DNA of 64,000 nt from NCBI GenBank assembly GCA_903875575.1, contig CAIQWJ010000072.1, positions 38,300 to 102,299 of the forward strand. Direction: 5' to 3'. Position 1 is the first letter of the stretch, and each line of letters starts with the position of its first letter. The translations under genes were made by a program, and so were the position numbers. The stretch comes from an uncultured Acidobacteriia bacterium (GTDB taxonomy: Bacteria > Acidobacteriota > Terriglobia > Bryobacterales > Bryobacteraceae). This document shows, one piece after another, positions 37,386-49,600 of the stretch. The notes beneath the pieces are model-generated. The model was not told the DNA's origin and did no database searches. It saw nothing but the letters and a program-made list of their open reading frames with translations.

Positions 37386-38768
37386 TCAGAAAAACGTATA
37401 GTACGGCTGATCCTTCGCCTCGCGCTGAATCATCAGCGCCAGTTCGCGGGCGTGGTAATCGCCCCACATGGACGATTCCCCGTTGGCAATCTTCTGGCCA
37501 GGTTGTTTGTGGTCCCAACCATTGGGCTGATGGTAAATGGAATGCAGAATCAATCCCTGATGTGCCGGACTGGTGGATAGATATGGTTCCGCAAAAAGAT
37601 GCTTCGCAATCGTGAAAGCGGCCTGCCGGTAGGTTGTGCCCTCACGCTGGCGCGCTGTAGCCTGGAGATAATTACCATAGCGCAGCAAACCCTGCGCCGC
37701 GATTGCGGCAGCGGAGCTATCGATGGGTTCATGGTCGTTAAAAGGCTCTGACGCACGCGAAGCCCAGTCCCCCAGCTTATGCAGATCGGGCGCTCCCGTA
37801 TCCCAGTAGGGAATCCCGTCGGTGGGGGTATGGGCGAGCCAGAAGGAAGCGGCAGCGGACGCGACGACTTCGAAGGCCTGCAACAACTCGCGCTTGCCTC
37901 CATAGAGCGCGAGCGCGACCTCACTCTGGGATTCCAGGAACTCGAGTTGTTCGGCGTAACCGCACAGAATCCAGGCCTGGCCGCGGGTCCACGTGCTGAA
38001 AGGCGAGTAACCCTGCTGCGTGGAAGCGCAGCGGTAGGCGCGGTTGTTCAGATCGAAGATCGATTCGTGAACCACGCGGCCCCGATGATCGGGGGTATCG
38101 AAAGAATCGCGACCAGCCCCGTAGTAGACGTTCCAGCGCGCGGTGGCGGCGGCGTGCTGCAGCGCGCGGCGCAGCAGGTCGATGGCTTCGTCGCCTTCCG
38201 CCATCAGGCGATGGCCCAGTTGATGCGCGACGACGAGAGCGCGCATGGAGCGAATGGTATCGCTGAAAAGCGAATGCGGGCCGTTGAAAGAATAGACGTA
38301 GCCAAGATCCGGCGTGAGTTGCGTCCAGCGCGCTGCCTGCACGGCACCGGACACTTTCAGCGCCATCTCATAGAAGCGCATTTCCCAGTCGCTGGCCGGA
38401 ATGCGGCCTTCCAGCATCAGCCGCCGCAGATTGCCATAAGTGCTGACGTTATTGAAGCCGTGGTCATGCACGCCGATGTGGGAGACGTGCAGCGCCATGA
38501 GTTCCACCACCTTGCCGCGGGCTGCCGCGAGAAATTCAGTATCGCCGGTGGCGTCGAACTGCAGAATCGCGGAGCCGTACTGAAAGCCCTGCGTCCATTC
38601 GGTCCAGCCGCGGGATGCGTATTTACCGGCGACTGTGAAGACCGGTGAGCCGTTGGCAGGCTGCCACGTACGTTCAATATCGCGGACCTTAGCGGCGGAA
38701 AGTTCGTGGACTCTTTCGACGGCGGGGAGCAGAGAGGCCGCGGTCAGGGAGGTATCGATTTTGAGCAT
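37386..38768 (-). CDS. Glycoside hydrolase family 88-like (unsaturated glucuronyl hydrolase)
   Basis: GH88-like motifs: FSTWTRGQAWILCGYAEQLEF, HTPTDGIPYWDTGAPDL, EPIDSSAAAIAAQGLLRYG. Confidence 0.88.
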   Translation of the reverse strand: MLKIDTSLTAASLLPAVERVHELSAAKVRDIERTWQPANGSPVFTVAGKYASRGWTEWTQGFQYGSAILQFDATGDTEFLAAARGKVVELMALHVSHIGVHDHGFNNVSTYGNLRRLMLEGRIPASDWEMRFYEMALKVSGAVQAARWTQLTPDLGYVYSFNGPHSLFSDTIRSMRALVVAHQLGHRLMAEGDEAIDLLRRALQHAAATARWNVYYGAGRDSFDTPDHRGRVVHESIFDLNNRAYRCASTQQGYSPFSTWTRGQAWILCGYAEQLEFLESQSEVALALYGGKRELLQAFEVVASAAASFWLAHTPTDGIPYWDTGAPDLHKLGDWASRASEPFNDHEPIDSSAAAIAAQGLLRYGNYLQATARQREGTTYRQAAFTIAKHLFAEPYLSTSPAHQGLILHSIYHQPNGWDHKQPGQKIANGESSMWGDYHARELALMIQREAKDQPYYTFF

Positions 38769-38772
38769 GAGG

Positions 38773-39555
38773 TTAGAGTCTTCGCAGGTTGAACCCGCCG
38801 TCGATGGGGATGACCGCGCCGGTGGAGAACGGGAAATAATCCCTGAGAATAGCTTCCACCGCTAAGCCGACGTCTTCGGGCAAACCCCATCGCATTTGCG
38901 GCACCAGACCGTTCGATATCAGGTCATCGTACTTGCCTTTCACGCCGGCAGTCATATCCGTATCCATGATGCCGGGGCGCAGTTCAAAGACCTGCACGCC
39001 ATGGGCGGCGAGTCGCGTCGACCAAAGCTGAGCGGACATGGCGAGTCCGGCCTTGGCGATGCAGTATTCGCCACGATTCACGGATGCGGTGTCGGCGGAA
39101 ATCGAACTGATGAAGATCAGCTTGTAGGGCCGCCCGGCAGAAGGGTTCGCGAGCCAGTGCTGCGCGACGAGTTGAGAGAGAAAATGGGGCCCCTTCAGAT
39201 TCACGGAAAGCAGGCGGTCGAAGCTTTCTTCAGACGTGCCAGTGAGGTCGGCCCGGACCGTGGGCGCAATGCCCGCATTGTTGACCAGCGCGTCGAGCCG
39301 GCCGAAAGTCTCAAGAGTGGTGTCGAACAGGGCAGCGCGATCGGCGGCGACGGCAATATCGCCGGCGATGGGAACAAATCGTTGGAGAGGGCTGACGGCC
39401 TGGGCCTGACAGAGAGCGACAGTTTCGAGTGCTGCGTCCCGATTGGTTGAGTAGTGAATGGCGACGTGAAAGCCGCAGCGGCTGCAGGCTTGAGCGATAC
39501 CGCGCCCGAGTCCGCGGCTGGCACCGGTCACCAGAACGGCGGGCGTAGAGTCCAT
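38773..39555 (-). CDS. SDR-family oxidoreductase (3-ketoacyl-ACP reductase-like)
   Basis: VLVTGASRGLGRGIAQ, LVNNAGIAPT, YCIAKAGLAMSAQLWSTRLAAHGVQVFELRPGIMDTDM; start chosen at MDSTPAVLVTG. Confidence 0.9.
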   Translation of the reverse strand: MDSTPAVLVTGASRGLGRGIAQACSRCGFHVAIHYSTNRDAALETVALCQAQAVSPLQRFVPIAGDIAVAADRAALFDTTLETFGRLDALVNNAGIAPTVRADLTGTSEESFDRLLSVNLKGPHFLSQLVAQHWLANPSAGRPYKLIFISSISADTASVNRGEYCIAKAGLAMSAQLWSTRLAAHGVQVFELRPGIMDTDMTAGVKGKYDDLISNGLVPQMRWGLPEDVGLAVEAILRDYFPFSTGAVIPIDGGFNLRRL

Positions 39556-39750
39556 GAGAAGAATTATATCGGAGGGCGTTGAATACGAAGCCCTGCCGAT
39601 GCCCTTTTCAGGCCGCCTGGTCATAGTGACCGACACACTGGTCCGACCATTCGCCATCCGCGATCCAGAGTGAGATACGATCTATACTGCTGACTCAACG
39701 CATCCCCGTCGTGTGCGGGGGCGCGGGGCTTCCGCAATCAGGAGCTTCCA

Positions 39751-41022
39751 ATGAAATTCACGCTTCTGACTCTCGTCCTTTTGCCCGTTCTGGCGGGCAT
39801 ACCCGCCATGGCGCAGCCACCTCAGGGGGCTCCGGCAGGCCGTGGAGCACCACCCGCTGTCGAGATAGACAAGACAGCGCCCACAGAGGACTTCAAGCCA
39901 TCCTCACTGAACCAGCCAGGCAAACAATATCCCGAGGTCAACTCGCAGAGGCGCGTTCGCACGCAACTGCGGGCGCCGAACGCTCAAACGGTGCTGATCG
40001 ATATGGGCGGCGTTCGCTATCCCATGACGAAAGGCGAGAACGGCGTCTGGACTGGCGTCACCAACGCCCAGGACGAAGGCTTCCATTATTACCAGCTCAA
40101 TGTCGACGGCGTCTCCATCCCGGATCCGGGCTCGCAGATTTTCTACGGTTCGAGCCGCTGGGGCGGTGCCGTGGAGGTTCCGGCCCACGACCAGGATTTC
40201 TATGCTCTAAAGAATGTTCCCCACGGTCAACTGCGCGAAGTCCACTATTTTTCAAAGGTCGCGAACGCCACGCTGCAATCCTACGTCTACACTCCGCCGG
40301 ATTATGAAAAGGGCGCGAAGCGCTACCCTGTGCTCTAACTGCAGCACGGTGCCGGCGAAGATGAACATGGCTGGGGCGGTCAGGGGTTTGCGGGGCTGAT
40401 CATGGACAACCTGATCGCGGAAGGCAAAGCGAAGCCCTTCCTCATCGTAATCAGCAATAGCTACCTTGTTACGGGCGGAGCTGGCGCGGGGCGTGGACCA
40501 GGGCCGGGTGCGGTGCCTGGCTCGGGTCGCGGGCCGGCACCGGCAGGCGCTCCGGGCGGCTCGGGCCGTGGCGGCTTCGGTCGCGGCGGTCCCATGGCAA
40601 TGAGCGATACCCCGTTTGAGCACGCTCTGATCGAAGACATCATCCCGTTTATCGATGCCAATTTCCGCACGCTGGCGGATCAGCCGCATCGCGGTCTGGC
40701 AGGTCTCTCGATGGGAGGCATGATCACGCACGGCATCACGCTGGCCCACATGGACAAGTTTTCCCACATCGGCATGTTCAGCGGCGGCAGTATCGCCACA
40801 TCGGAAATCAAAGACATGGCCGATTTCAAGAAGAAGGTTAAGTTGTTATTTGTGAGCTACGGGAGCCGCGAGCCGGGATCGGCCGGCGGTCAGACAGCCG
40901 TCGAGGCTCTGAAGAAAGAGGGAGTCAACAGCGTCGCTTATGAATCGCCGCTGACGGCTCACGAATGGCAGAGCTGGCGGCGAAGCCTGCACGAGTTCGC
41001 ACAGCTGGCGTTTCAGAAGTAG
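39751..41022 (+). pseudogene. Secreted enterochelin-esterase-like hydrolase interrupted by in-frame TAA (40336-40338)
   Basis: ORF1 ends YEKGAKRYPVL*, same frame continues LQHGAGEDEHGWGGQGFAGLIMDNLIAEGKAKPFLIVISNSYL...; RGLAGLSMGGMITHGITLAH nucleophile elbow downstream; Gly/Arg-rich segment. Confidence 0.85.
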
Positions 41023-41092
41023 GAAAGCTGAACAGCGGCGGGTGAGCCGACGGGGAACTCTCCCCTGGTTCGTCCGCCGCACACGCGGTCAG

Positions 41093-43129
41093 CTACCAGG
41101 TGCCGCCGGAAAGCTTCCGGGGAACAAGGTAAGTCAACCGCCAGCCACAAATCAGGAGTCCTCCGGTCGCGAGCAGAGAGATCGCCAGCAAAACCTGGCC
41201 CATTCGGTTCGCGACCGGAGTATCAAACCGCATCTCGATTAAGTGATTACCCGGACCGGGGTCAATCAACATGAAACCCAGCGTCTGCTCGGGACGGATC
41301 GGCAGTTGTTTTCCGTTTTCGTAAGCCCGCCACTCCGGATCATAAGTTTCCTGCAACAGCACAACCTGTCCGGCGGCAACATTCGCGTTGATACGCACGG
41401 CGTCGAAGCCGGACCATGTAACAGATGTCTCCGGTTGTGGAGCTTCGATCACGGAAACATAGTTTTTCAATGCCTCAACGTCGACTCCGCTCGTCATCGC
41501 GACCGTTGCCATGATCTTCGCGCGGTCCACCACCCGACCGATGCTCCTGTAAATACGCGGAATCCGGTAGATCGCCGTCCCATGCTGATCGTCAAAGATC
41601 GTCGGGACCAGCCCCCGGAACTTCCCTGCAAAATTGTAGTCGTGATAAACCTCAGGCGAAGTGGCGTCGGGAACAATCACCGCGGAAGTTCCCAGCGCCT
41701 GCAGCCATAACACCGAAATATCGCCGCGATCGTGATGATAGATCTGGTAAACCGAAGCCGGGAGCCCCTGATTGAGCATTCCCTGATCCGAGCCTCCCAT
41801 GGTTTGCGGAAGATCAAACCAGGCATCGTACCAAAACCGGATGGACCCGGATGCCATGACCCGCTCGCCGGGCAGGTTCGAAGCCACCCACTTTGCGATG
41901 CGCCGTTCGTACTGATCTTCCCAGCTCGCCGCACGCGGAAAAGGGGAATAGGCGTGTTGCAGATAAACCCGGGCCGGAATGAACATCACCACCGTGAGGA
42001 CCGCCGCAACAATTCTCAGGCGAGGCAACTTCCAGAGCGCTGTGATCAGCAGCACCATGAGCAGCAATAGCGCCATATCCATCTCGGGCGACAGGCGAAC
42101 CGGGTCCCCCACAACCCGCACACTGAACCAGAGCGCGGCGAGAACGTCCACCGTGAAGATCAGCGCGGCGCCCGTTACAAACACAGCCCAGCTGCGGTCC
42201 GGCCTGCGGTTCGCCAGCCGGTAACTGGCGAGGCAGAATAAGAGAATCGCCCCGGCCATGAAGAGCCTGGCCATCGGATCGGCGGGTGCCGAAACCCACT
42301 TCAGATTCATCAGCGTGACGCGGACATAGGAAGGTGTCAGCCAGAATGCCGAGAGCCCCCAGGTCAGTGCAACAATTCCCCCGGCGCGCGCCAGCACCAA
42401 CCGATCCCGCAGACCGAGCCACACTGCCCATATCACAATCGGAAAACTTATGGCGAGCGACGTGGCACCGTAGAAATTGTTGGCAACAGTAGCCGCGCAC
42501 AGCACGGCAGCCAGAGCCAGGGCGGCCGGCCGCCACGTTCGCAACGCCACAAACGACGCGGCCAAAGCCGCCGGCAGAACTGACAACGCCGAAATATGCG
42601 GACCTTCGCCATACGTCATGAGCACGTGCAGCCGTTGTGGAATCATCCAGGGACTGTCATTCCCCAGGGCGCGGGACAGGATCAGGCACGGCGACAGTAG
42701 TGCCACGGCCACTGCGGAAAGCCAGGCACCTGCCCGGGACCGGCTACCGACCATCACCAGCCAGTACACCGACACCAAACCGAAGACATAAAGCAGCCCG
42801 ATGTAAATGTGATAGCCCTTCGCCGTGGAAGCGTGCCCGAGCAGAGCGATCAGCGCGGTTCCGTAGCGGACCGCGGGCGGATAAATGTAATCGAAACGCG
42901 TACCGCAATACCAGAGCGGCTGCCAGTTGGGATGCGGCAGACTCCCCGCGAGCATTCGCGCGTCCGCGATGAACGTACTCTCAATCGAAGACCAGTTATC
43001 CAGATACTTGACTTTGAAGACCGGACCGATCAGGGCGATGCCGAGCAGCGTCAGCAGCAAAGTGTCGACTGTCTTGCGGTATCGTGTCGGCTTCATTGCG
43101 GCAGCGCGGCCTGAATAAGCAAGTACCAC
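41093..43129 (-). CDS. Polytopic membrane protein, GT-C/YfhO-like
   Basis: About 678 aa, many predicted TM segments, C-term beta-rich domain ending in TM. Confidence 0.7.
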   Translation of the reverse strand: MVLAYSGRAAAMKPTRYRKTVDTLLLTLLGIALIGPVFKVKYLDNWSSIESTFIADARMLAGSLPHPNWQPLWYCGTRFDYIYPPAVRYGTALIALLGHASTAKGYHIYIGLLYVFGLVSVYWLVMVGSRSRAGAWLSAVAVALLSPCLILSRALGNDSPWMIPQRLHVLMTYGEGPHISALSVLPAALAASFVALRTWRPAALALAAVLCAATVANNFYGATSLAISFPIVIWAVWLGLRDRLVLARAGGIVALTWGLSAFWLTPSYVRVTLMNLKWVSAPADPMARLFMAGAILLFCLASYRLANRRPDRSWAVFVTGAALIFTVDVLAALWFSVRVVGDPVRLSPEMDMALLLLMVLLITALWKLPRLRIVAAVLTVVMFIPARVYLQHAYSPFPRAASWEDQYERRIAKWVASNLPGERVMASGSIRFWYDAWFDLPQTMGGSDQGMLNQGLPASVYQIYHHDRGDISVLWLQALGTSAVIVPDATSPEVYHDYNFAGKFRGLVPTIFDDQHGTAIYRIPRIYRSIGRVVDRAKIMATVAMTSGVDVEALKNYVSVIEAPQPETSVTWSGFDAVRINANVAAGQVVLLQETYDPEWRAYENGKQLPIRPEQTLGFMLIDPGPGNHLIEMRFDTPVANRMGQVLLAISLLATGGLLICGWRLTYLVPRKLSGGTW

Positions 43130-43183
43130 GATACCCCTTCGCTTCGCCCCGTTTTCCGACGAGCGCTGTCAGATAATGGCCAC

Positions 43184-44392
43184 ATGATTGCGCGCGCAGT
43201 TTTCCTGTTAGTGCCTCTGACCGTCGTAGCTCAGAACTATTCGGGTGTCGCGCCCCGCGTTGGTCCCGACGTCTTTCCCATCGTGGCCTGGGGTAGCTCG
43301 CCGTCCGATCCGGCAGCCCTGCAATTGATGAAGCAGGCGGGCATCAACGTTTCCGGCTTCTGTCCTGTGGGGGATCTCGACCGCGTGCGGGATGCGGGCC
43401 TGACCTGCCTGGTGAGCGATGACGCCATCGGGAAACTGGTATCATCCGACACCTCAAACGATGTGGAAATCCGCAGCGCGGTGACAGCGCTGGCCGCACT
43501 GATTCGCAATCACCCCGCGGCCTTCGGCGTCAACCTCCGCGATGAGCCGAGCGTGCAGCAGATGCCGATTCTGGGACGCCTCGCGAAAGAACTGATGAGC
43601 GCTTTGCCAGGGACACTTCCGTACGTGAATCTATTTCCGAACTACGCGAACCGTCAGCAACTCGGCGCAGATACCTACGACGCGTATCTCCGCGAATATC
43701 TGAAGACGGTCGCCCTGCCCTACCTCAGCTGGGATAATTACTCGCTCCGCGACGGCGAGATGCAGCAGAGTTTTTACGACAACCTGGAAGCGGCCCGCAA
43801 GGTGACGCTGGAGGCGAAGATTCCCTTCTGGAACTGCATCCTGGCGCAGGCGCTTTTCCGCTATATGGAGCCTTCGGACGCGACGTTCAATCTCCAGGTT
43901 TACGCCACCATGGCTTACGGTGGGCGCGGCATCCAGTTCTTCACCTACTTCACTCCGGACATTGGGAATCTCCGTCTGGCTGCCGTCGATCAGTTCGGGA
44001 ACAGAACGGCAACGTGGGATAGTCTTCGCCGCGCCACGAACCAGATTCACGCACTGGCCCCGACGCTGGCGAAACTCCACAGCACCGGGGTTTATCATTT
44101 GCCGGCACCGACTGACTCCACGGAAAACGCAACGCCACTTCTCCAGCGCGTGGGCACGAACGCGAAGTTACTGGTCGGCGAATTCGCTGACGATGCCGGA
44201 CGGCCCTGGCTTATGGTGGTCAACAAGAGCCTCAAAGACTCCACCAGCATCCGGCTGCAGCCGCGCAGCGAAGGCGCGCGCTTCTTTCGGGTTTCGCCAG
44301 TTACCGGGAAAGACTCGGAACTTGGCGGCGAGGGAAACTGGCTCGCGCCTGGTGCCGGTGTTTTGGTGCGTGTGGAGGCGAAACAGCCATAA
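43184..44392 (+). CDS. Secreted glycoside-hydrolase-like (TIM-barrel) protein
   Basis: Signal peptide; FGVNLRDEPSVQQMPILGRLAKEL, PYLSWDNYSLRDG, AYGGRGIQFFTYFTPD; C-term beta domain. Confidence 0.6.
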   Translation: MIARAVFLLVPLTVVAQNYSGVAPRVGPDVFPIVAWGSSPSDPAALQLMKQAGINVSGFCPVGDLDRVRDAGLTCLVSDDAIGKLVSSDTSNDVEIRSAVTALAALIRNHPAAFGVNLRDEPSVQQMPILGRLAKELMSALPGTLPYVNLFPNYANRQQLGADTYDAYLREYLKTVALPYLSWDNYSLRDGEMQQSFYDNLEAARKVTLEAKIPFWNCILAQALFRYMEPSDATFNLQVYATMAYGGRGIQFFTYFTPDIGNLRLAAVDQFGNRTATWDSLRRATNQIHALAPTLAKLHSTGVYHLPAPTDSTENATPLLQRVGTNAKLLVGEFADDAGRPWLMVVNKSLKDSTSIRLQPRSEGARFFRVSPVTGKDSELGGEGNWLAPGAGVLVRVEAKQP

Positions 44393-44664
44393 GCGGCGCA
44401 CCGGCGTATTGACCGCCGTCACCATGTGCCCGGAGGAAGCTACGCCGACCTTTCGACGACGGGAGAAGTAGAGGCGCGCCTGAACAAATGGATCCACACG
44501 GCGGCGATCTGCACGCCCGCGGCGGCGGCATCCACCGCGACTTTCGGAGTCATTACGCAAACCTCTATGGCGCCTCGGCTGACCCAGATGGCCGTGCGGT
44601 ATGTCTTCTGACCAGGTGATGTAAAAGCCCCGCGCACCGCTTGCCAGCTCCGCGGCTCCTGTGT

Positions 44665-45153
44665 TTAAAGGCCAGCCAGTTCTATGGCACCACTGGCTGT
44701 CAGAATCCGCCGCAAATAGTCGACCTGGCCAAGGTGGTAATTCAAATGACCCAGCAAATGCACCAGGAATGTCTCCGTGGATACGACAGCAACCAGGACC
44801 GATTCAGGGAAGGCCCGGGTTAGTTCTTCCGGCGAAAGCCCTTCAATCACTTCAGAGACCAGGCTGCTCAACGCCAGCACCCGCTGGTTCAGTTCCGAAC
44901 GGGAGAGCCCCCGTTGACTGAATTCGAGTTCCCTGACCCGTGAATAAGGCAAATTGCCCAACTGGCGGCCAACGTACTCGCGCAGATTCCCCTCGATGTG
45001 AAGCGCCAGATTCCCGGCTGAGTTCTCCACGCCAGGCCGCACCCGCCAAAGCGTCTCGTCGTCCGGAAACGCCGCGATCTCCTGCGCGAGCCGCGTCAGA
45101 TCGCGGCGGAATAACAGCGCCAGTTCGCTCCCGCTGCGAATGGCCCCGCTCAA
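44665..45153 (-). CDS. DinB-like family protein
   Basis: [48 protein letters not shown] His-rich DinB pattern. Confidence 0.8.
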   Translation of the reverse strand: MSGAIRSGSELALLFRRDLTRLAQEIAAFPDDETLWRVRPGVENSAGNLALHIEGNLREYVGRQLGNLPYSRVRELEFSQRGLSRSELNQRVLALSSLVSEVIEGLSPEELTRAFPESVLVAVVSTETFLVHLLGHLNYHLGQVDYLRRILTASGAIELAGL

Positions 45154-46697
45154 GCGATAATCGCCTGCACCGGGTCGGCCTGCTCCACTCCCGTCAGGCG
45201 CACGTTCAGTCCCTGATAGTTGTAGGAAAACTTATTGTGGTCGATGCCGAACTGGTGCAGAATCGTCGCCTGGAAATCGCGAACATGCACCGGGTCCTTC
45301 GTGATGTTGTAGCTGAAATCGTCGGTCTCGCCGTGCACCACGCCGCCTTTGATGCCGCCGCCCGCCATCCACAGGCTGAAAGCGCGCGGATGGTGGTCGC
45401 GCCCGTAATCGGTCTTCGTCAGCTTGCCCTGGCAGTAAACCGTGCGCCCGAACTCTCCCGCAAAGATGACGAGCGTGTCTTCCAGCATGCCGCGCTGTTT
45501 CAGATCCTGCACCAGCGCCCACGCGGCCTGATCCACTTCTTTGCACTGCGCCGGCAGCACTTCCGGCAGATTGCCGTGAACATCCCAGCCGCGGTGATAG
45601 ACCTGCACGAAACGCACACCGCGCTCGGCCAAACGACGGGCCATCAGACACGTATTCGCGAACGAGCCTGGTTTCTCTTTCGCATCGGCACCATACATTT
45701 CCCAGGTGCTCGCCGGCTCCTTCGAGATGTCAGTCAGATCCGGCACCGACGTCTGCATTCGAAAAGCCATCTCGTACTGCGCGATGCGCGTCTTGGTTTC
45801 AGGATCGCCCAGCTTCTCATAGTTCAGTTCGTTCAATTGGGAAAGGCCGTCCAGCATGGAACGCCGGACTTCACTCGGCACTCCGTCGGGGTTATTGATG
45901 AACAAAACAGGGTCGCCCGAACTACGCAGGCCCACCCCGGAATACTTGCCTGACAGGAAACCGGCGCTCCACAGCCGCGCGGAAATCGCCTGCACGTTCG
46001 CCTTCGGATGATAGTGCTTCGCCTGGAGCACAACGAATGTCGGCAGGTTCTCGTTCATACTTCCCAGACCATAACTGAGCCACGATCCAATACATGGGCG
46101 ACCCGCAATCATGAATCCTGTCTGGAAGAAAGTAATAGCGGGCTCGTGATTGATCGCCTCCGTGTGCATGGAGCGGATGATGGCAATATCGTCCACCATG
46201 CGCGCCGTGTACGGCAGCAGTTCTGAAACCCAGGCCCCGGACTTGCCATGCTGCGCGAAGTCAAAGATCGAAGGAGCGATAGGGAAGCGGGTCTGGCCGC
46301 TGGTCATCGTCGTCAGCCGCTGGCCATTGCGAATGGATTCGGGCAGATCTTTATCGAACATCTCCTTCATCTTCGGCTTGTAGTCGAAGGTCTCCATCTG
46401 CGGCGGGGCACCCACCAGATGCAGGTAAATACAGCGTTTCGCCTTCGGGGCAAAGTGGGGAAGCCCGGGCAACGCAGCCGCGTGGGCGCTCTCGCCCAGA
46501 ATTGAGCCCAGCGCCAGCGCCCCAATTCCCTGCGCACCACGCGCAAAGAACCGGCGACGAGTCTCCTGTTCTGCCATTTTGCGGGCAATGGCGTCGATCG
46601 GATGCCGCCCTGGCGCGAAAGCCGCGCGCGCACGCCGGTCCAGTTCGTGAGCGAGGCTGCTGTAATGGCCTTCGTGATCGGGTCGCAGCGGGTTCAT
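45150..46697 (-). CDS. DUF1501 domain-containing protein with Tat-like signal
   Basis: [80 protein letters not shown]. Confidence 0.93.
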   Translation of the reverse strand: MNPLRPDHEGHYSSLAHELDRRARAAFAPGRHPIDAIARKMAEQETRRRFFARGAQGIGALALGSILGESAHAAALPGLPHFAPKAKRCIYLHLVGAPPQMETFDYKPKMKEMFDKDLPESIRNGQRLTTMTSGQTRFPIAPSIFDFAQHGKSGAWVSELLPYTARMVDDIAIIRSMHTEAINHEPAITFFQTGFMIAGRPCIGSWLSYGLGSMNENLPTFVVLQAKHYHPKANVQAISARLWSAGFLSGKYSGVGLRSSGDPVLFINNPDGVPSEVRRSMLDGLSQLNELNYEKLGDPETKTRIAQYEMAFRMQTSVPDLTDISKEPASTWEMYGADAKEKPGSFANTCLMARRLAERGVRFVQVYHRGWDVHGNLPEVLPAQCKEVDQAAWALVQDLKQRGMLEDTLVIFAGEFGRTVYCQGKLTKTDYGRDHHPRAFSLWMAGGGIKGGVVHGETDDFSYNITKDPVHVRDFQATILHQFGIDHNKFSYNYQGLNVRLTGVEQADPVQAIIA

Positions 46698-49600
46698 TTG
46701 TTCAACACCTCATCAAGATTCAGAAACTCACTGGTGAGCATCGTGAGAGCCGCGTACTCGGAGGGCTTCAGCGCGGGGTCGGGCTTGCGCTCACCCTGGC
46801 TGAGAAACTTCCGGGCATCGTCTTCATGGGCCGCGTAGTATTGCAGATAGCGGCCGTACGATGTCTTCGCAATGCCCCGCTCGGCAGGCGAAAGCGTACG
46901 CGCCATCAAACGCTGCGTGACGTAATCGAGCCGCGCATCGATATCCACCAGCGCCTGCATGCTGCGCCCGGCAAGTTCGCGCGCGGCTTCCACAAACTGC
47001 ACGTCATTCATCGTGACGAGCGCCTGGAGCGGCGTATCCGTGCGTTCGCGCCTTACAGTGCAGCCTTCCCTCGTGGGCGCGTTAAAGATGTCCATACTCG
47101 CGGGCGGGGCGCTTCGCTTCCAAAGCGTGTAGACAGAACGCCGGTAAAGGGAATCGCCCGCATCGCGCTTGTAATAACGGGTGTTGGAACCGTCCATGGC
47201 AACCGCTTCCCAGACGCCCTCCGGTTGATACGGACGGACACTCGGCCCGCCAATCTGCGGTGAAAGCAATCCGGTCGCGGCAAGCGCATAATCACGCACT
47301 GTTTCGCCGTCCATACGGAAACGAACGCCTCTGCTGAGCAGGCGGTTATCCGGATCTTTTTCCAGCTTCGCCGGGGTAGCGAGTGCCGCCTGACGGTAGG
47401 TGGAAGACATCAGAATCTGCTTGTAGAAGCGTTTGATATCCCAGCCGTGATCGCGGAAATCCACCGCCAGCCAGTCGAGCAGTTCCGGATGCGTGGGTGG
47501 CTCACCCTGACTGCCGAAATCTTCGGCGGTCTTCACGATACCGATGCCAAAGATCTCCGACCACATGCGATTGACCGCCACGCGCGCGGTGGTCGGATTG
47601 TCCGCGGTGAACAGCCACTGCGCCAGCCCCAGCCGATTCTTCGGCATAGTCGAAGTCATGGGCGGCAGAATGACCGGCGTGTGCGCGTCCACCTGCTCGC
47701 GTCGCTGATCGTATGCACCCCGGTAAAGAGTCCACGCCGTCGGCGTCGAATCCGTGCGCTCTTCCATAACGAGCGAGACTCCGCCCCGATACACAACGGG
47801 GACCAGCTTCGCGCTCAGGTCACTCAGTTCTTTCGCAAGTGTCCGGTACGGCTCGTACTGCCTCTGCAGGAACCAGGTTTCCAGCCCGGCGCGGGCACCG
47901 TCTGTGGATGGCGCAGCATCACTCGCGAGCGCGGTCTGAATAGCCGGCCAATCGTTCAACAGCCGAACGTCGCTCTCCGTGACGATTCGATTGAAAACGC
48001 GGAAATCGGAAATTGCGCCGTCCGGGAAGTTACGGCCCAGAGATAGCGTCAGATCCGTTCCAAGGTCGCCCGCAAAATCGGGATCGTTCAGCCCGCGGCT
48101 CAGAATCGGCACAGCCTTACCGTTGAGATACATGCCGAATCCCGATTGATGCCGGGACCCATCGTAAGTAAACACCGCAGTATTCCAGGTTTCATGCTGC
48201 AGAGCCTGCGAGTGCGCGGCACGGACTTCAATCGTTTTGCCGCTGTCGCCCGTCAGTTTCAGCCCTGCCATGCGCGATGTAATATCGATCACCCAGCCGC
48301 GGTTTTTATCCCGCGTATTGTTCTGCGCGGCAATCGTGTAATTCTGCTCGGCCTTCGGATAGTAGAACGCCAGGCTGATACTGAAGGGCTTCTCCGCGTC
48401 CAGCTTCGGAGACTCCATCGTTGTATCTTTCAGTTCGGGCACCGGCTCACCATCGGCAGGCTTCGCTGCCGGCGCGATCTGCACACCGTCGGGCGGTTTA
48501 ACCGCCGCAGGAGCAGCCCCGGTGACCGTCGCCACAACGGGAGCCGCAGCCGGTGTTGCAGGCGCGGGCGGAGGCTTCCTGATATGAAGCGCCTGTCTTC
48601 CCGGAATATTGGAATCGATCAGATCCACATTGACGCCGATCTTCGCGTACGCAACCGGGTCCGCATAGAAAACCTCCGCCTTCTCTTCCAGCGGCGAATT
48701 CACAACCGAACGCGTACGCCCGGCAAGCCAGTTCGTGAAAGCCGCGGAAGCCGCGCGCGCGGTCTCTTCCATACGGGTGCGAATGGCCGCCATCTGAGCG
48801 GTAAGCTTGTCCCACGTATCGCGATCTTCCTGCTTCGGCACGAAAACCACAGGTTCCGGATCGGGAATGTTATCATCCATCACGCGCTGCGTGGTGTTAC
48901 GGAAGAATGCGCCGAGAGCGTAGAAGTCTTTCTGCTGAATGGGATCAAACTTGTGGTCGTGGCAGGTCGCGCAGCCAACCGTCAGACCGATGAACGCCGC
49001 ACTCACGGTTTCCGCGCGATCCTTGGCATAGATCTCGGCGTATTCGTCTTCAATAATGCCCGCTTCGTTCGTCGTAGTGCCGCTGCGGATGAACCCCGTC
49101 GCAATCTTCTGATCGAGTGTGGCATTTGGCAACAGATCGCCCGCCAGTTGTTCCGTCGCAAAGCGATCATAGGTCATATTGCGGTTGTAAGCCTGGATCA
49201 CCCAGTCACGGTAAGGCCAGATCTCGCGATAGTTATCAATGTGGATGCCGTGCGTATCGCCGTAACGCGCCACGTCCAGCCAGTACCGCGCGCGCTGCTC
49301 GCCGTAATGTGGCGAGGCGAGGTAGCGATCCACCATGCGTTCGTAGGCGTTCGGCGCAGGATCCTTCAGAAACAGGTCGAGTTCCGCCGGAGTTGGCGGC
49401 AGGCCTGTGAGGTCAAGCGCAACGCGCCGGATGAGGGTCCGGCGATCAGCTGCGGCGGCAGGCTCCAGACCTTTCGCTTCCAGTTTCGCGAGGATAAATT
49501 TGTCGATCGGGCTATTCGCCCACAGCGTATTCTTCACCACGGGTGGCGGGGCCTGCACCGGAAGCTTGTACGCCCAGTGCTCCTTCCACTCCGCGCCCTC

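Noticed and set aside
44400-44640. Small ORFs between the GH-like gene and DinB gene
   Set aside because: Several overlapping short frames, none with recognisable motifs or a convincing start context.
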